A DNA stretch of 64,000 nt from Magnolia sinica (lineage: Eukaryota > Streptophyta > Magnoliopsida > Magnoliales > Magnoliaceae): NCBI RefSeq assembly GCF_029962835.1, contig NC_080577.1, positions 5,208,001 through 5,272,000 on the forward strand, read 5' to 3'. Under the pieces are notes generated by a model that saw only the letters and a list, made by a program, of their open reading frames with translations, ran no database searches and was not told where the DNA came from. A program made the translations under genes and the position numbers. Position 1 is the stretch's first letter. Each line of letters starts with the position of its first letter. Of this stretch, positions 37,501 through 51,600 are shown piece after piece.

Positions 37501-40500
37501 CTGGTGTCCAACCATTCACCTATCCTTCTCGAGGTGGACAAGGAAAATTGGGGGCCAAAACCTTTCCACTAGGAACTATTTTGGTTAGAAGTGAAAGGCT
37601 TCTTAGTTTTGACCAAGGAATGGTGGGAGTTGTTTGAGGAGGAAGGTTTCACAGGGTACAGATAGAGCCAGAAACTTAGATTACTCAGGGAAAATCCGGG
37701 CTTTGAAGAAGGAGATCCTGGGGAAGAGGGAAGCAGAGGTTGAATGCATGCTGAAGGAGTCCAAGAAGAAGAAATTAATTGGAGTCAAAAATATAATGCA
37801 GTGTGGCTAAAATATGGAGATAACAACACACGGTTTTTCCACAATATTGCATGTGCCAGGGCTAGGCACAACAGGATCAGCTCTATTCGAGCAGACAAGG
37901 TTTCGTTTGAAAAGCGAGATCAAATTTGCAAAGAAATAGTGTAGTATTATAGGAAATTATTATCAGCTGAAATGTGGGAGAGACCTCATTTGGACAATTT
38001 AGATTTCTACCAATTGTCGAGTAGGGAAGCTGAATCCCTTGACAGACTGGCTGCTGAAGAGAATATCAAGCAAACCGTGTATTCCCGGGGTAGGGACAAG
38101 GCCCCAAGGCCACATGGATTCCCCATAGCCTACTCCAAGTCTTTTGGAATGCGGTGAAAAATGACGTAGTTAGCTTCATGAAAGACTTCTTTAAGCGAGG
38201 GAGGTCGTCTATAGATTTGGGGGCTTCTTTCATTGCAATTATCCCAAAGATTGACGGTACAAGATAGCTTGAAGGATATTAACCGATCAACCTTTTAGGG
38301 GTGCCTATAAGATTCTTGAGAAAATCCATGCTTCCAGGTTTAGAGCAGTTCTTCCTCTATCATTTTGGACAACCAAGCTTTTGTTGCAAGCAGGCAGATT
38401 TTGGATAGAACTTTGATTTCTTATGAGTGCATTGGCTCGAAATATACGGATAGTGCAAAGGGTGTGGTGTGCAAGTTAGACATCAAAAGGCCTAAAATGA
38501 CATTCATTGGAGATTCTTGGACTATATGCTCAAGAGGCAAGGGTGCAAGCAAAAATGGAAGGGCTGGATCCAAGAATGCATCCATTGGCTGCATTGTCAA
38601 TTCTTGTTAAAGCATCTTGAAAATGGCTCTTCAAGGCCTCCAAAGGTCTAAAGCAGCCTAATTCACTCTCTTTTTTCCTATTTATCGTTGTAGCCAAGGT
38701 CCTAAGCAAGATGCTAGCCAAAGTCCAAGAGGCCGGCTTGTTCCAGGGATTTAAGGTTGTCCAAGGAGGGTGCTTGAATCTCCCACCTCCAATTTGTCGA
38801 TGACACAATCCTATCATGCGAGGCTGATACGTCTTCGGTGGACAACTTGCAGAAGAATTTAAGATGCTTTCGATTGTGTTAGGCAGATGTTTTTGGGTGT
38901 AGGGTGGGAAGCTTCCCGTCATCTTACCTTGGTCTTCCGTCATGCATCAGGTAACTTGCCAAGTATCTTTGGGATAGGGTGATCAAAAGAGTTGAGAGGA
39001 AGCTTGAGATTTGAAATTGTCATTATCTCTCTTTGGGAGGGTAGCTTGACACTAATTAAAGCTACCCTTTTACTTCATGTCTCTTTTCAAATATCCCCCA
39101 TTCAATTTTGGATAAGTTGGAGAAGTTAAGGCAAGATTTTCTGTGGGGAGGGTCCAAGGACAGCAAGTTTTAGAAGGGGGGCTGGTATTATGTTGTTGGG
39201 GATAAGGCCTTGTTTGAGAAGTGGTTATGAAGATTTGGGACTGAAAAAGGGAGACTATGGTGTGAGGTTACAACTAGCAAGTATGGGGTCAAGAAAGGGA
39301 GGTGGTGGGTCAAGTCTTCTTCCCTTTATAGAGCTTTAGAATTGTGGAAAGTTGTTTCCAATGTGTCTTTGAAATTTGAGTGGGTTTCTTTCACTATAGG
39401 AGAGGGAGGGTGGGTGTGCTCAATTCTGGGAGGATGTCTAGCATGGGGGATCTACGCTCCAGAAGGATTTTTCTAGACTAGCTTCTCACTTGTCATAGAA
39501 GAACAACTCTGTGGATTGTTGTTATGAGATATACGATGGTGCAGTGATCTGGTCTTCACTGTATCACAACGATCTCTGAGACGTGGAAGTGGGGGAGTTC
39601 ATTGGCCTCTTGGGTCAGCTGTAGGGCTTCGTTCCATCTCCAGGGAAGAGGGGTTAAATGATATGGCAGGGTCACAATTCAAGTCGATTCTCGGTTCATT
39701 TCTTTAACGGTCCACTTACGAAGACTCAAGCCATAGGGCAGCAAGTTTTTTTTTAACACACGCACTCATACGCCACACACACCCACACACTCGCACCACT
39801 GTGGGATTTCACTGCAATAGGTACTTGAACCCATGACCTCGTCTTACCACCGAGGCATGAGTAAGGACCCAGAGTAGAAAGTTTGCACATTCTATTCTTG
39901 GCATTATGAAGCCTTTCCCAGTGTCGCAGCTTTTGTGAGGGGAGGAACAAGGTTCTCACGATTAACAATCTCTAAAGAAGAGTAATGGTTCTTCCAATTG
40001 TGTGTGATATGCATAAGCGATGTCGAGTCGATAAACCATCTATTCATCCATTGCCCTGTGACCTGTAAGGTGTGGGGGCCGATGTTAGCTATCTTCAATA
40101 CCTCCTGGATATTGTTGTAGTCGATTGTTGAATTCCTTTTGGCTTGGTAGGGTGGAGGGGGTGGGATGGGGGCAAGATGCTTTGGAGGCTAGTCCTTATG
40201 GCGTCTCTTTAGGCAATTTGGGAGGAACGTAACAATCGTTACTTCCAAAATAGGGGCATCTTGTTGACGAATTTACTGAGGAGGATCAAGGTGGTTGTGG
40301 TGGAATAGGCTTCTTTATTGGGAGCCAGGAATGTTTGTATTAGGCTTCTTTTTTTGCTTCGTAATTTGTTCCCTACCTTAGCTTGTGTTTTGCGGGCCTT
40401 AGTTTTTTTTGGTTTTTTTAATATAAATAAATTTTTAAGTTAATGGTGGGATTTTCTTTTAAATATCAACTCTTAAATGGTTATTGATACCCTAATGATT

Positions 40501-43500
40501 GCAAGCATAAATGCCTATTTCAGGTCCAACAAGGGTATGGGCATGGGTAGGAGTATGGGCAAGGTGTGCCATAAACGTAACGATGGGCATAACAGTCCCC
40601 ACCGTTACCTTTATGCGTAATGGTCTTTGTAGTGGTAAAGGTCTTTTCTTTTAAAGAAAAAAAAAAAATTCCAAAAAAATGTTGGAAAAATCAGGAATAC
40701 CGAGAGCATTCCAAATATGTATTCTTTTGTGCTTTTGAACATGCATATAATGGTGTAACGGTCCATACTTTGATAAGAATGTTGTCTTGACCTATTTGAT
40801 GATTTTATTACCCTGACAAGCTTAGATTGACCTAAATTGGCCCAAAAGTCATGCAAGTTATGACAATCATACCAATAATGTGCATCCTTAAGCATTTGGC
40901 ATCATTCCCCCAAAGTAATTTTACGGTAAAATTCAAATGAATAGTGTTGCTGATTTGGGGCCCCATCAAATGCTCCCAAATTGACCACAATGTCATACAT
41001 CTATGGCACTCTTCCTGCTAATGCATACTTAATGTAGGGGCATTTTCGCACCAAGTTCAAGTGGGGTGGCCAGTGGGATGAAGGGGCACACTCAGGGTGG
41101 GCGGCTCGTGTGAGGCGGAGCCCATGTGATGTGGAGCCCACGAGGGGAGTTCGGCCGAGGACCTAACCCATGTGATGTTGGGCTTGGGTATGAGATAAAG
41201 GGATTGACTCGCCACACTCTATCAATTTGAGCTTTTAAAGCAAGTGGTTAACTATCCTGCATCAAGACACCTAAGCAATTGACATTGTTCTCCCTAAAAA
41301 GATTTTAAGAAAAAAAAATCGGAATTAACTTCGGATGAATAGTGTTGCCAACTTGGGGGACCACTCAAATGCCCCCCTAATCAGTCCAAAATTCATGCAA
41401 TCTATGGTACTCATCTCACTAATGCAATCAGCCCCAAATTATGCTTATTTCATCATCTGATATCAAATCAGTGGAAATTTATTGGACGGTGAAGAATTAA
41501 AAATACCCAGTGGTCCTATTTCAACAAACAAGTGCTTGCAAATCAACGATTACGATCATTTAAACAATGTGATTTTGGGATTGTGACTTACCGATGGTGG
41601 GCCCCACATTTTAACAGATTTAGTTTGATTTAATACATACCACATGTATAAATTTCCAAGTGCAAGTATATCAAGCTTCATACACCACCAAAGCATCATA
41701 TAATTAACAAAGAGAATGTCTCAAGTCAAACTAGTTGGACCACAAGGTATGGTCCACCTAGCAAATAACTTCGAACTAGTTAAGTGTATGTGAAATCCAA
41801 CATTTCCGATATATTGGCCCCAAAATGAGGATCACCTGCAAGATATTTTATATCCACAAAGATGGCCACAACAGTCACCACCATTACCGATACATGTATC
41901 GGCCATAACGGGTGATATGGGGGCATAACAACAATTACAACCTTGATAACAATTGATTTTTTTTATTTTTTGTTTTTTGCACGGAAAATTCTGAAAAAAA
42001 AAAAGAAAAAGAAATTCATAATAATGTAAATATTCCAAATCTGTATTCATTTTTTGTTTTGAACATGTTTATCGTAGCGTAATTAATGGTCCACTCTTTG
42101 GAGGGGAAGTGTTGTATCAGGTTGTTTGGTGAATTTATGAACATGGTTGTCTCTACTATTTACACATCACAATCAAACATTAGAACTAGAATTTTTTTAT
42201 TATTATTTTTTAAAGGCATAAATACCCACTTTTTTCGATTTTTTTTGAAAAAATGGCTCTCGAAGTTTCTATTCGCCCAAATCGCTTCAATCTACGATTT
42301 TAATCCTAAAAACTATAGTAAGTGGCGAAATCTGTTGTAGAATAATTTAGGAAACTTTTTGGAATGAGAAAAGTGAAAAAATGAGGGAAAATGAATTTAA
42401 ATAGGAAAAAATAAAAAATAAAAAGTGGCCATTTTTCGACCATTATAAGGGTAACGATTGTTGTGCTCTGTAATGGCCAATACGGTCCCAAAAAACCAAC
42501 TATCCCATTTCACCCCCATATCACGTAACACTCACAGTCATTACCTATACGCAATGTTTTAAATATTGACGATATCGGCCGATATATCTTGTATCTCACT
42601 TGTGCGATACAAAACACACATGTAGTGCCGATATATCTCACATGTTTGATTCACTGAGCATTTTCAATTCCAATCTCTTTTTTTTTTTAATTATGTCAAA
42701 TCAGTGTCAAATGGTTATAAATCCATTGGTTCTCCAAGTTTTGCATGAAAAATCATGGAGTTAGAGCTTTGATTTCGATATCCATTGGTTCTTCGTGTTC
42801 TCCATGCTTTTTTTTCCGAAATTTTCCTTTAACTAGTTGTCAATCGAGACTAATTTCGAAGCATTTACAAGTATCTGATGCGATCATCAAATACACTCCA
42901 ATTTCAAATTTTGAATGTAGGTGGTCCAATTTGGGGAAAATTGGAGAAATTAAAAAATTCCCAAATTTCTCCCAATTTGCTTGCAATGTTGTACTCCAAA
43001 CATGAAATCAAGTATGTATGAGGGCTACACTACTGATTTGTTAAGTCCTTGTTAATTTTTGGAAAATAAAAATTATTTTTTAATTAAAATTTATTAAAAT
43101 ATTTTTTTTCTCGAAATTTCCCTTGAACCAACTGTCAAATAAGACTAAGGCCGTGTTTGTTAACGCTGAAATTTTGCACTTAACGCGGAAGCGGTAAGTG
43201 GTTTTTCACTGAATTCTTTCCGTGATAGGAGTCTGGCTTAATGGTGAACGCGGAATGCGCTCCGTGATTTTTCATTAAACAAAAATTTTTTGCTTCCGAA
43301 AATACCCATTTTCAAGTTACTAAGGAAATTTTTTCTTTTAAATTATTTGCACAATAAAAAATCAACCTTTAACCGGGGAAACTTCTTTATGCCCCACCAT
43401 GATTTATATGTTTGATCCACACCGTCCATTTTTTCATTTTAAGGTGTGATCCAATTAATGATTTTGGACCATAAGGTCGTCCACTATTAAAAACACATTT

Positions 43501-45605
43501 CGGATCGCACTTCATCCAGTTTACCCTAATGAATAGGTTGGATGGTAAAAAACATCAAAGTGCCTGTGAATTTTTAATGGTGAAAATCATTATCCATCTC
43601 ATTTGAGCGTTGGAAAAAGGATTGACGGTTTGGATGTACAGATACATCACAGTGGACCCACCCACAGAATTGCCTGTTCGGAGTTAGGGGATGCGGATTT
43701 CCTGCCAAAGGCTTTCGCGGGAAGTTCCTGCGCTGGAAACTTAGGTGGGGCCTACCGTGATGTTTGTGAGAAATCCACCCCATCCATCCGGTTTTTGAGA
43801 TCATTTTAGGACTTCAGAGAAAATTTGAGAAGGATCCAAGACTCAATTCGGCAGCAATAAAGGAAAATGTGTACAGGGAAATTCCTGCCATTGAAACGTT
43901 CCCGGGTAGACAGTGATGTTTATATGCCATCTATACCATTTATAATGTCATTCATACTGGGATGAAATGAAAACAAAAATATTATCCTGATTCAAAGCTT
44001 TTGTGGCCACACAAATATTTCAACTGTTGACGTTCAATACTCACATTTTTGTCCCACCTGAGTATCAGATACGGTTCATTTTTGTCCTTATGTCCTAAAA
44101 TGAACTCACAAACAGGAACTTTAGGCGAAAGCTTTTCGCGAGGAATCCCCGTCCGAGTCACGGACGGGATTGGAAGCGGATTGGCTGGTGTGTTAAGCAA
44201 GTTCTGTGGATCCCATCATGATGTATTTGTTATATCCAAACTGTCCATCCATTTTGCGAGCTTGTTGTAAGACTTGAGCTGAAAAATAAGACATATATAA
44301 AGATAAACTGAACCACACTGCAAAAAGTAGTAGGGAATTGAACGTGTACCATTGAAACCCTTTTGGGGTCATAAAAGTTTTGGATCAATATGAAATTTGC
44401 TTTTCCTCTTCATCCCGATGTTTTTGACCTTATGAATACATTAGATGGAAAATAATCGTTGAAAAATTTATGAATGGTGCGGATATAATAAATGCATTAT
44501 TGTAGGGCCCATGTAACTTTGATCTCCTTTGAAACTTTCATACAAGGCGGACTTCAAGGAGCGTCTTCGCACGACACGTATCCACGTATCAACGGATTGG
44601 CTACTCTCCCAGCCAGCAGCCTGGTGGGTGATGGTCAGTGTTGTGAGGCCCCATGATGTATGTGTTTCATCCATCAAGTTCATTCATTTTTAACATATCA
44701 TTTTATATCTCCTATTCCAAAAAAATCCACCATACTTATACGTACAAATCATTAATTTGCAATATGTATTCATGATTAATGATATTTTAATTTTCTATTA
44801 AGTATTTTATAGTTTATTTGAATTAAATAGAATAATTTTATTTTCATTTAATAAAAAATAATTTCTTTATAATGGAAAATATTTCTAAACAGGAGATAGG
44901 GGCAAATGTGTCAAATCAACCTATTTCAGACAATTCATATGTTCGTTAACAAACACAATGTTTCAAATTCAGTACTTAATTTTCAGACTTCAGCCATAAT
45001 TACTTCTTTTCTGAGAGGTTACGATTTAAAAATGTGTATTAATGACTTTTTTAACAGTCCCTGAAGTTTCATTGAAAAATTTAACCATGTTTCCCAATGC
45101 GATAAATTGCCCAATACAAACGATATATCCTATGCGATAACCAATACGTATATGTATCCCAAGGATGTGATCAAGTGATACATAACGCGATACCGATATT
45201 TTGAACATTGCCTATATGTATCAGCCTTTACAACCATATCGTAACGGATACGCAACACCTTGGTCACCTATTGCCAAAATTATCTACATATACTCATTAG
45301 GTGGACCATAACATAGATAAATAAAATAAAATAATTAATCAATTAATTAATTAAGTCATTGATAAATAGAAAAAATTACAAGTGTGGTCCACTCGATGAG
45401 TAGATATGCTTAAGTTTTTCAAAAAGTGATCCTCGTGATAGGGCCAACCTATTAGATGGATTGGATGACTCACCCACATAAAATATTAGAAGTTAATGGC
45501 TATTGGACCATAACTTACAGTCCAACCGGTTGGACCTTCTATTTAGAAGGTTACCTGGCCATAAAGCAGCCACGTCTGGCATTCCTTAAAAAGGGTTGAA
45601 AATGC

Positions 45606-45637
<32 letters not shown>

Positions 45638-48600
45638 GCGCACGCAACCTTAGCAGGAAACTGAGAAGAAGAAGAATATGCTCTTTTGTTTTAGTTTTTT
45701 TTCTCAAAGGATTTAAATAAGTAGAGTCAAAATTCTTGAAACACGACAACGACATCGACATCAACCAAGAAATGAAACACCTGAACGACGATGACATCGA
45801 CATCGACGACGAGGATGATCTGCTAACGACGATGAGGACGATATGCTAACGACGATGACTGCGACGTCGACGATCACAGACTCTCTGGGTTAAGGTCGTT
45901 CTGGTTTTCTGCCTATGTTGACGACCGGTAAGAACAAAGGGGTCGATGAGATATCGACCACCAATCTAGGACTCGACAGAAATAATGGGCGAACATCTCC
46001 ATTTGAAGAGGGAGAGGTCATCAGGAACGCTGACAAGGAGTGGAACCTGGTCGAATCGAGAAGACGAACTCGAATCGGGAGGGCCAACAATTGAAGGATA
46101 CATACTTCTTTTCCCACTCTCTTCGTTAAAGGTTACCCTCACGGGTGGTTTCCTATCAACCCAGAGAAAATATTTGGTCGGGCGGGTGCTGTCATGGGCG
46201 TTGTAATGCCTAGGGACAAGGAGAGTGGCACTTATCGCGGCTTCGCTTTAGTTCGCATGAGCAGCAAAGCCGAGCTGGCTAGGGTGGTCGCCATGCTTCA
46301 TGGTGTAAGCTACGGTGGAAAAAAAATGTTGGTTCAAAGGGCTCGCTTCGGCTCGGAAACTGTTCCCGCCTCTACCATCACGAAGCATCCCTCCTTTTGT
46401 CCCCCCAAATACCGTAAATCACCTCATCAGTAGGCCATTCACACAGGTCAGGTCAACCCGCATCCCACTTGCTCGGAGAATCAATCTTTCAAAGACGCTT
46501 TGTTACACGTCTCGAATGGCCCCACCCCTGCAGATCGGACGCCGGACGCAACCCAGAACAACCCAATCAATCTTGTTTGTAATGATGCTTCCGACGAGGT
46601 CTCTGACTACACAATTATAGTAGACCAAGAGATTTTCAATAAAAATCGATCAGAGTTGGCTAAATCGATGGTAATCCTAACGCGAGAGGGAACCTCGATC
46701 TCGGCAGTCAGGGCTTGGATCAGAGATTGTACAGGCTTCCTTGTACAGGCTTCCAATACGGTAACTCAGATATTAAACCCCTGAGCTATAATGCTCTCTG
46801 GGTTCGAGTTTGTCCCGGCCTCAACCCAGATATGTTAACAATGGCGGGAGAGTTACATGCTTTTGGTCCGATTATAAAAGTCATGTTGTGGGAAGAATAT
46901 TCTATCTTTGGTAAAGAAAACATCTAGGTTCTAATCTGGGACATCCCAATGGAGTGTTGGTATGAAAATTTTCTCATAAAAGCTGCTTCTCGCCTGGGTT
47001 TTATACTTGAAATCGACTCTAAGGAGCAATTAGGAGTAGAACTAGGTGTTATCAGGGCTCGAGTGAGGAGGAAGAAAGGATCCCCTCTGCCGAACCACCT
47101 TCGTGTCAAGGTGGTTAATAGAATCATCCTCTTACCGGTTCAGAAGGAACTTCCGGAATCGATTCAACCTAGATGGGGAGATGTGTGGAATTCTGGGGAA
47201 CCGGTGACCTCTCCCTTGGCGCAGACGCAGGAGTCTTGGAGGGAAGAAGGACTACAGTCCCATACTCCATCGGACTACCAGTTCTCCGAACAGCCTGCTC
47301 TCCTGCAACCGTCATCCATCAAGACAACAGCCAGCTTTTTCATAGGGTACGTGACAGCTCCTCCTCAGCTCTCTTGTCTCGCCTGTCTGACGAGATCCAG
47401 GGAAGCGGCGGGAAGATCTCGACAGCACAGGAGAATGCTACACCCGTCCTCCAGTCAAATCTCTCTGCTCGAGAGGAAATCTCCTCTCCTCACCGAACGG
47501 CGATCGTCGTGACACATGGCCTCTCGTACCAGCCGAAGCAGAATTCCATTAATGATGACGTCGCGCCCAATGCAAGGCTTCGACGTGTGTCCCCCACCCG
47601 CTCCATCGACGGTAGCAATTCCATCCACGTGGACAAACGGGTGCGTTCTCCCAGACTGACTTCGCTAATTGATTTAGGGTCTGTTCAAGCGGGCCCCTAC
47701 TCGACCCAAATCCATCTATCTCCCAACAAATGGGGCTCGATCAATATACCCGAACCCGTCCCTACCAAACCCTTACTCAATCCTCACCGTACCTTCAGAC
47801 CCGATCTCCGCCAAGCCTCTACCCGAACTCAACCTCACTCTCCCTTTCCTATTCCCCCTTCCCATAACCCCCCTTGCTCTCTCTCTCTCTGCTCTGGGCG
47901 ACGATATCTCAAGAGGAGAGATGTTAGAAAATCTCCTATTTGAATCCCAGTCTGCCTCTTCCATCCCTTCTTCCCCAGTTACCTCCGCACCCCTAAGCAG
48001 GGATTGGGCAGATCTGGGCCCCATCACTCTATTTCAGGAACAGATTCCTAGCGATGTGATTATCGCTGAGCCTCTTCAAATGTGCGCTGAGTTTCTGCCT
48101 CAACAACAGGAACAACCTCTGGTGGGGTCAACGGGAGAGAAAAGTAGAGAAGAAATTTTTGAAGAAATCCGAAACAAAAAATGGATCAGAGATGCAGTGG
48201 GTTGCGTGGGTCGTTCTCTGGGCCTCTCTTTCGGCAACAAATCAGAGGACTATAATGGTCTCTTCCAATTTATCGAGAACAGGGGCAGGCCCCTCCCAGT
48301 GACAAAGACTTCGGTCAAACAAGTTACCTGGTCTGCTAGTAACCGAGAGCTTCTCAGGCTTCAACCTTCTCCGACTTCAGCCTCCACGTCTACGGCCAGA
48401 CACAGACGCAAGGGTCCTCGGGGCAGCTCAGTTCCCCAATGATTATTCTCTCTTGGAATGTTAGGGGAGTCGGCTCCAAGCAGAAGCGGAGCCTGATCAA
48501 GCGATCTATCAGGCGTAAGAATCTCGATGTCATTTGTCTTCAGGAAACTAAAGTTCCTGCGTTCTCTGATAGTCTCCTGGCTACAATCTGGGGGGTTCAG

Positions 48601-51600
48601 GACGAGAAGTTCGTGTCGCTGGATGCCATCGGTTCCTCGGGAGGCATCCTTATCGGTTGGAAGTCTTCCAAGTCTTCCAAATGGGACCTTCTCTATTCCT
48701 TGACGCGGTCATTCTCGAAAGCGGTCATTCTCCAAGACAAGTCATCCAATTTTCATTGCATTATTATCTCTGTTTACAGTCTTAACGATGATTTTTTAAG
48801 GCCGTCCTTTTAGGACGAGCTGACTGCCATTAGACAGTCCTTTTCAGGTCCCTATTGTTATGTGGGTGACTTTAATGTCATCCGTTATGCGAACGAGCAC
48901 TCTCGCACTCGGAGATCGAGCCAGGCGATGCAATCTTTCTCTGATTGGATTCGAGATCAAGAGCTCGTGTATCTTCCTCTGGCTGGCGCCAAATTCACTT
49001 GGACTAATGGAAGAAAATCCCAAATCTAGTTGAGGCTAGACAGGTTCCTTCTATCCATGGATTGGATGGAGGAATATCCCTCTGCTAATCAGATGGCTCT
49101 TCCTAGAACGACATCAGATCACAGCCCAATCCTCCTCTCCCTCGTTAACGTCAATTGGGGCCCCAAACCTTTCAAATTTAACTCCGCTTGGCTTCTCATC
49201 GACGGCTTCAAACAGCAAGTTCTGGAGTGGTGGCCTTCCTCCCAGGTCGAAGGCTTCGCTGGTCATAGCTTGATCTGCAAGCTCAAAGCCCTGAAGGAAA
49301 AGATTAAAATTTGTAAGGTTGAAGAACTTCGGAAGAGACAATTCGAGACAGAAGCTTTATTTGCTGAGATGCATCAAATCGACTCTTCGATTGAAGGTAT
49401 TGATATCCCTTCAGATATTCTATTCAGGCGCATTCAAATCATTCAATCCTTGTTGCCTAGATCTCTTGAAGATGAACTATCTTATAAATAGAAATCAAGG
49501 GCGAGGTGGGTATCGAAAGGTGACAAGAACACTAAATATTTCCACCGCATAGCCAACATGAGGGCTTGGGCAAAAGCTATTCTTTCTATCTCTATAGATG
49601 GCAGACAAGTCGATGATTGTGATCAGATTTCTGATTTAGCAATATCTCACTTCAAATCAGTTCTTTCATCTGAAGGATGCCCCAGACCTCACTTGGACAG
49701 GATTCCTTTTCAGTCCCTCCTGAGGGCGGACGCAGTTCTCCTTGAGGCCCCCTTTTCCGAGGTAGAAGCGAAGGCGGCTATAGATGCAACGGAAGGCGAT
49801 AAATCCCCGAGGCCAGATGGCTTCCCCATCATATTCTTTCAGCAATTCTGGGACACTGTTCACCCAGATGTCATGAATTTCCTGAGTGAATTCCACTCCA
49901 TGGGTAAATTATCCAAGGGTGTCGGAGCATCTTTTCTTGCCCTTATTCCCAAAGTAACTGGCGCAAACTCGGATTTCAGACCCATCAGCTTGATTGGCAG
50001 TCCGTATAAAATTCTGGCCAAAATTCTGTCTACAAGACTTTCGACAGTTATCGGGAAGCTGATCTCGAAGTATCAGAACGCCTTCATAAAAGGTAGGCAG
50101 ATTATCGATGGCGCTCTCATAGCTAACGAAGTTCTTCATTGATGCCACATATCGGGGAAGAAGAGTGTCTTCTGGAAACTTGACTTGGAGAAAGCTTACG
50201 ATCATGTGGACTGGGGATTCTTACAGTACATGCTTCTTCGAATGGGTTTTGGAGAAAAATGGAGGCAGCGGATTCAATCTTGCATCGAATCGGCCCATTT
50301 CTCTGTCCTCCTCAACGGTGTCCTCAAGGGCTTCTTCCCTAGCACTTGGGGTCTTCGTCAAGGAGATCCTCTCTTGCCCCTTCTCTTCCTTCTGATAGCT
50401 GCGGTCCTCTCTCAAATGCTCCTCAACGGTCAACGTGCTGGTCTCTTCAACGGGATTTCTATGCCAGGAGTTCAAATTCCCATCTCCCATATTCAATTCG
50501 CTGACGACACCCTCATCACGATTGAGGCGGACTCTGATTCCATCAACAATCTTCACACGGCTCTTAGATGTTTCGAGGCGGTTTCAAGATTAAGAATTAA
50601 TATGTCCAAATCTAAGGTTTTCAGGGTGAATATTTCAGATCACGACCTCTCCTCCTTCGCTAATTCCTTGGGCTGCAAGTCGGCTACGCTTCCGACGACT
50701 TTTGTTGGACTGCCGCTCGCCATTGGATACCCCACGACTTCGATGTGGGACAAGGTTGTGGTAAAAATTCAAAAGAAGCTGGCTTCATGGAAATGCAGAT
50801 ACTTGACAATGGGGAGCAGACTCACCCTTATAAAAGCAGCATTATCTAATATTCTCATTTATTTCATGTCTGTTCTCAAATGCCCGCCCTCAGTTCTGTT
50901 AAGGATCGATAAACTGAGAAGAGATTTTTTGTGGTGTGGGAAGGACAATCATAAGAAATTCCATCTTTTGGATTGGCAAGAAGTCTGCAACCACTTCCAA
51001 GATGGATGCGCGAGCATTAAAAAGCTGAAGGTCATGAATAGGGCCCTCTTGGGTAAATGGACATGGAGATTGGGATTGCATCAGGAAGCCTTAGGGTGTA
51101 ATATTGTCAAAGGCAAATACGGGCATTACCCGGGAGGTTGGTAGACTAGGGACTCGTCGGCCTATAGAGCTTCACCCATTTGGAGGGATATTCTGCGATC
51201 TAAAAAATTTGTTATTGAAAACATTGCTTTCGATATGGGAAATAAAGCTGCGATTCGATTCTGGGAAGATATTTGGCTGGGGGAGACAAGACTGAAGGAC
51301 AGATGCCCATCTATTTTCCGCCTCTCTGCTAACAACCAAAGCCCCGTTTCTAGTTCTATTCCATTTCCGCCGCGGCCACCGTTTGGGACATCCCTATTCG
51401 CAGAAACCTTTACGATTGGGAGGTTACTGAATATGCTCAATTGCTGGAATGCCTTTCTACTGTGTCCCCGATCCAGGAGGAGCTCGACAGAATCATTTGG
51501 ACAAAGGATAAATCTTCCCGCTTCTCGGTGAAGTCTTTGTACAATGCTAATGACCCCATTCAACCCACCCCCCCGGGCCTCTCCATTCATCTGGAAATAC

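Noticed and set aside
43148-44965. Possible large DNA transposon between gtgtttgttaacg and cgttaacaaacac
   Set aside because: The inverted match is short (about a dozen bases), the flanks do not show a clear target duplication, and the interval is filled by independent foldback copies.
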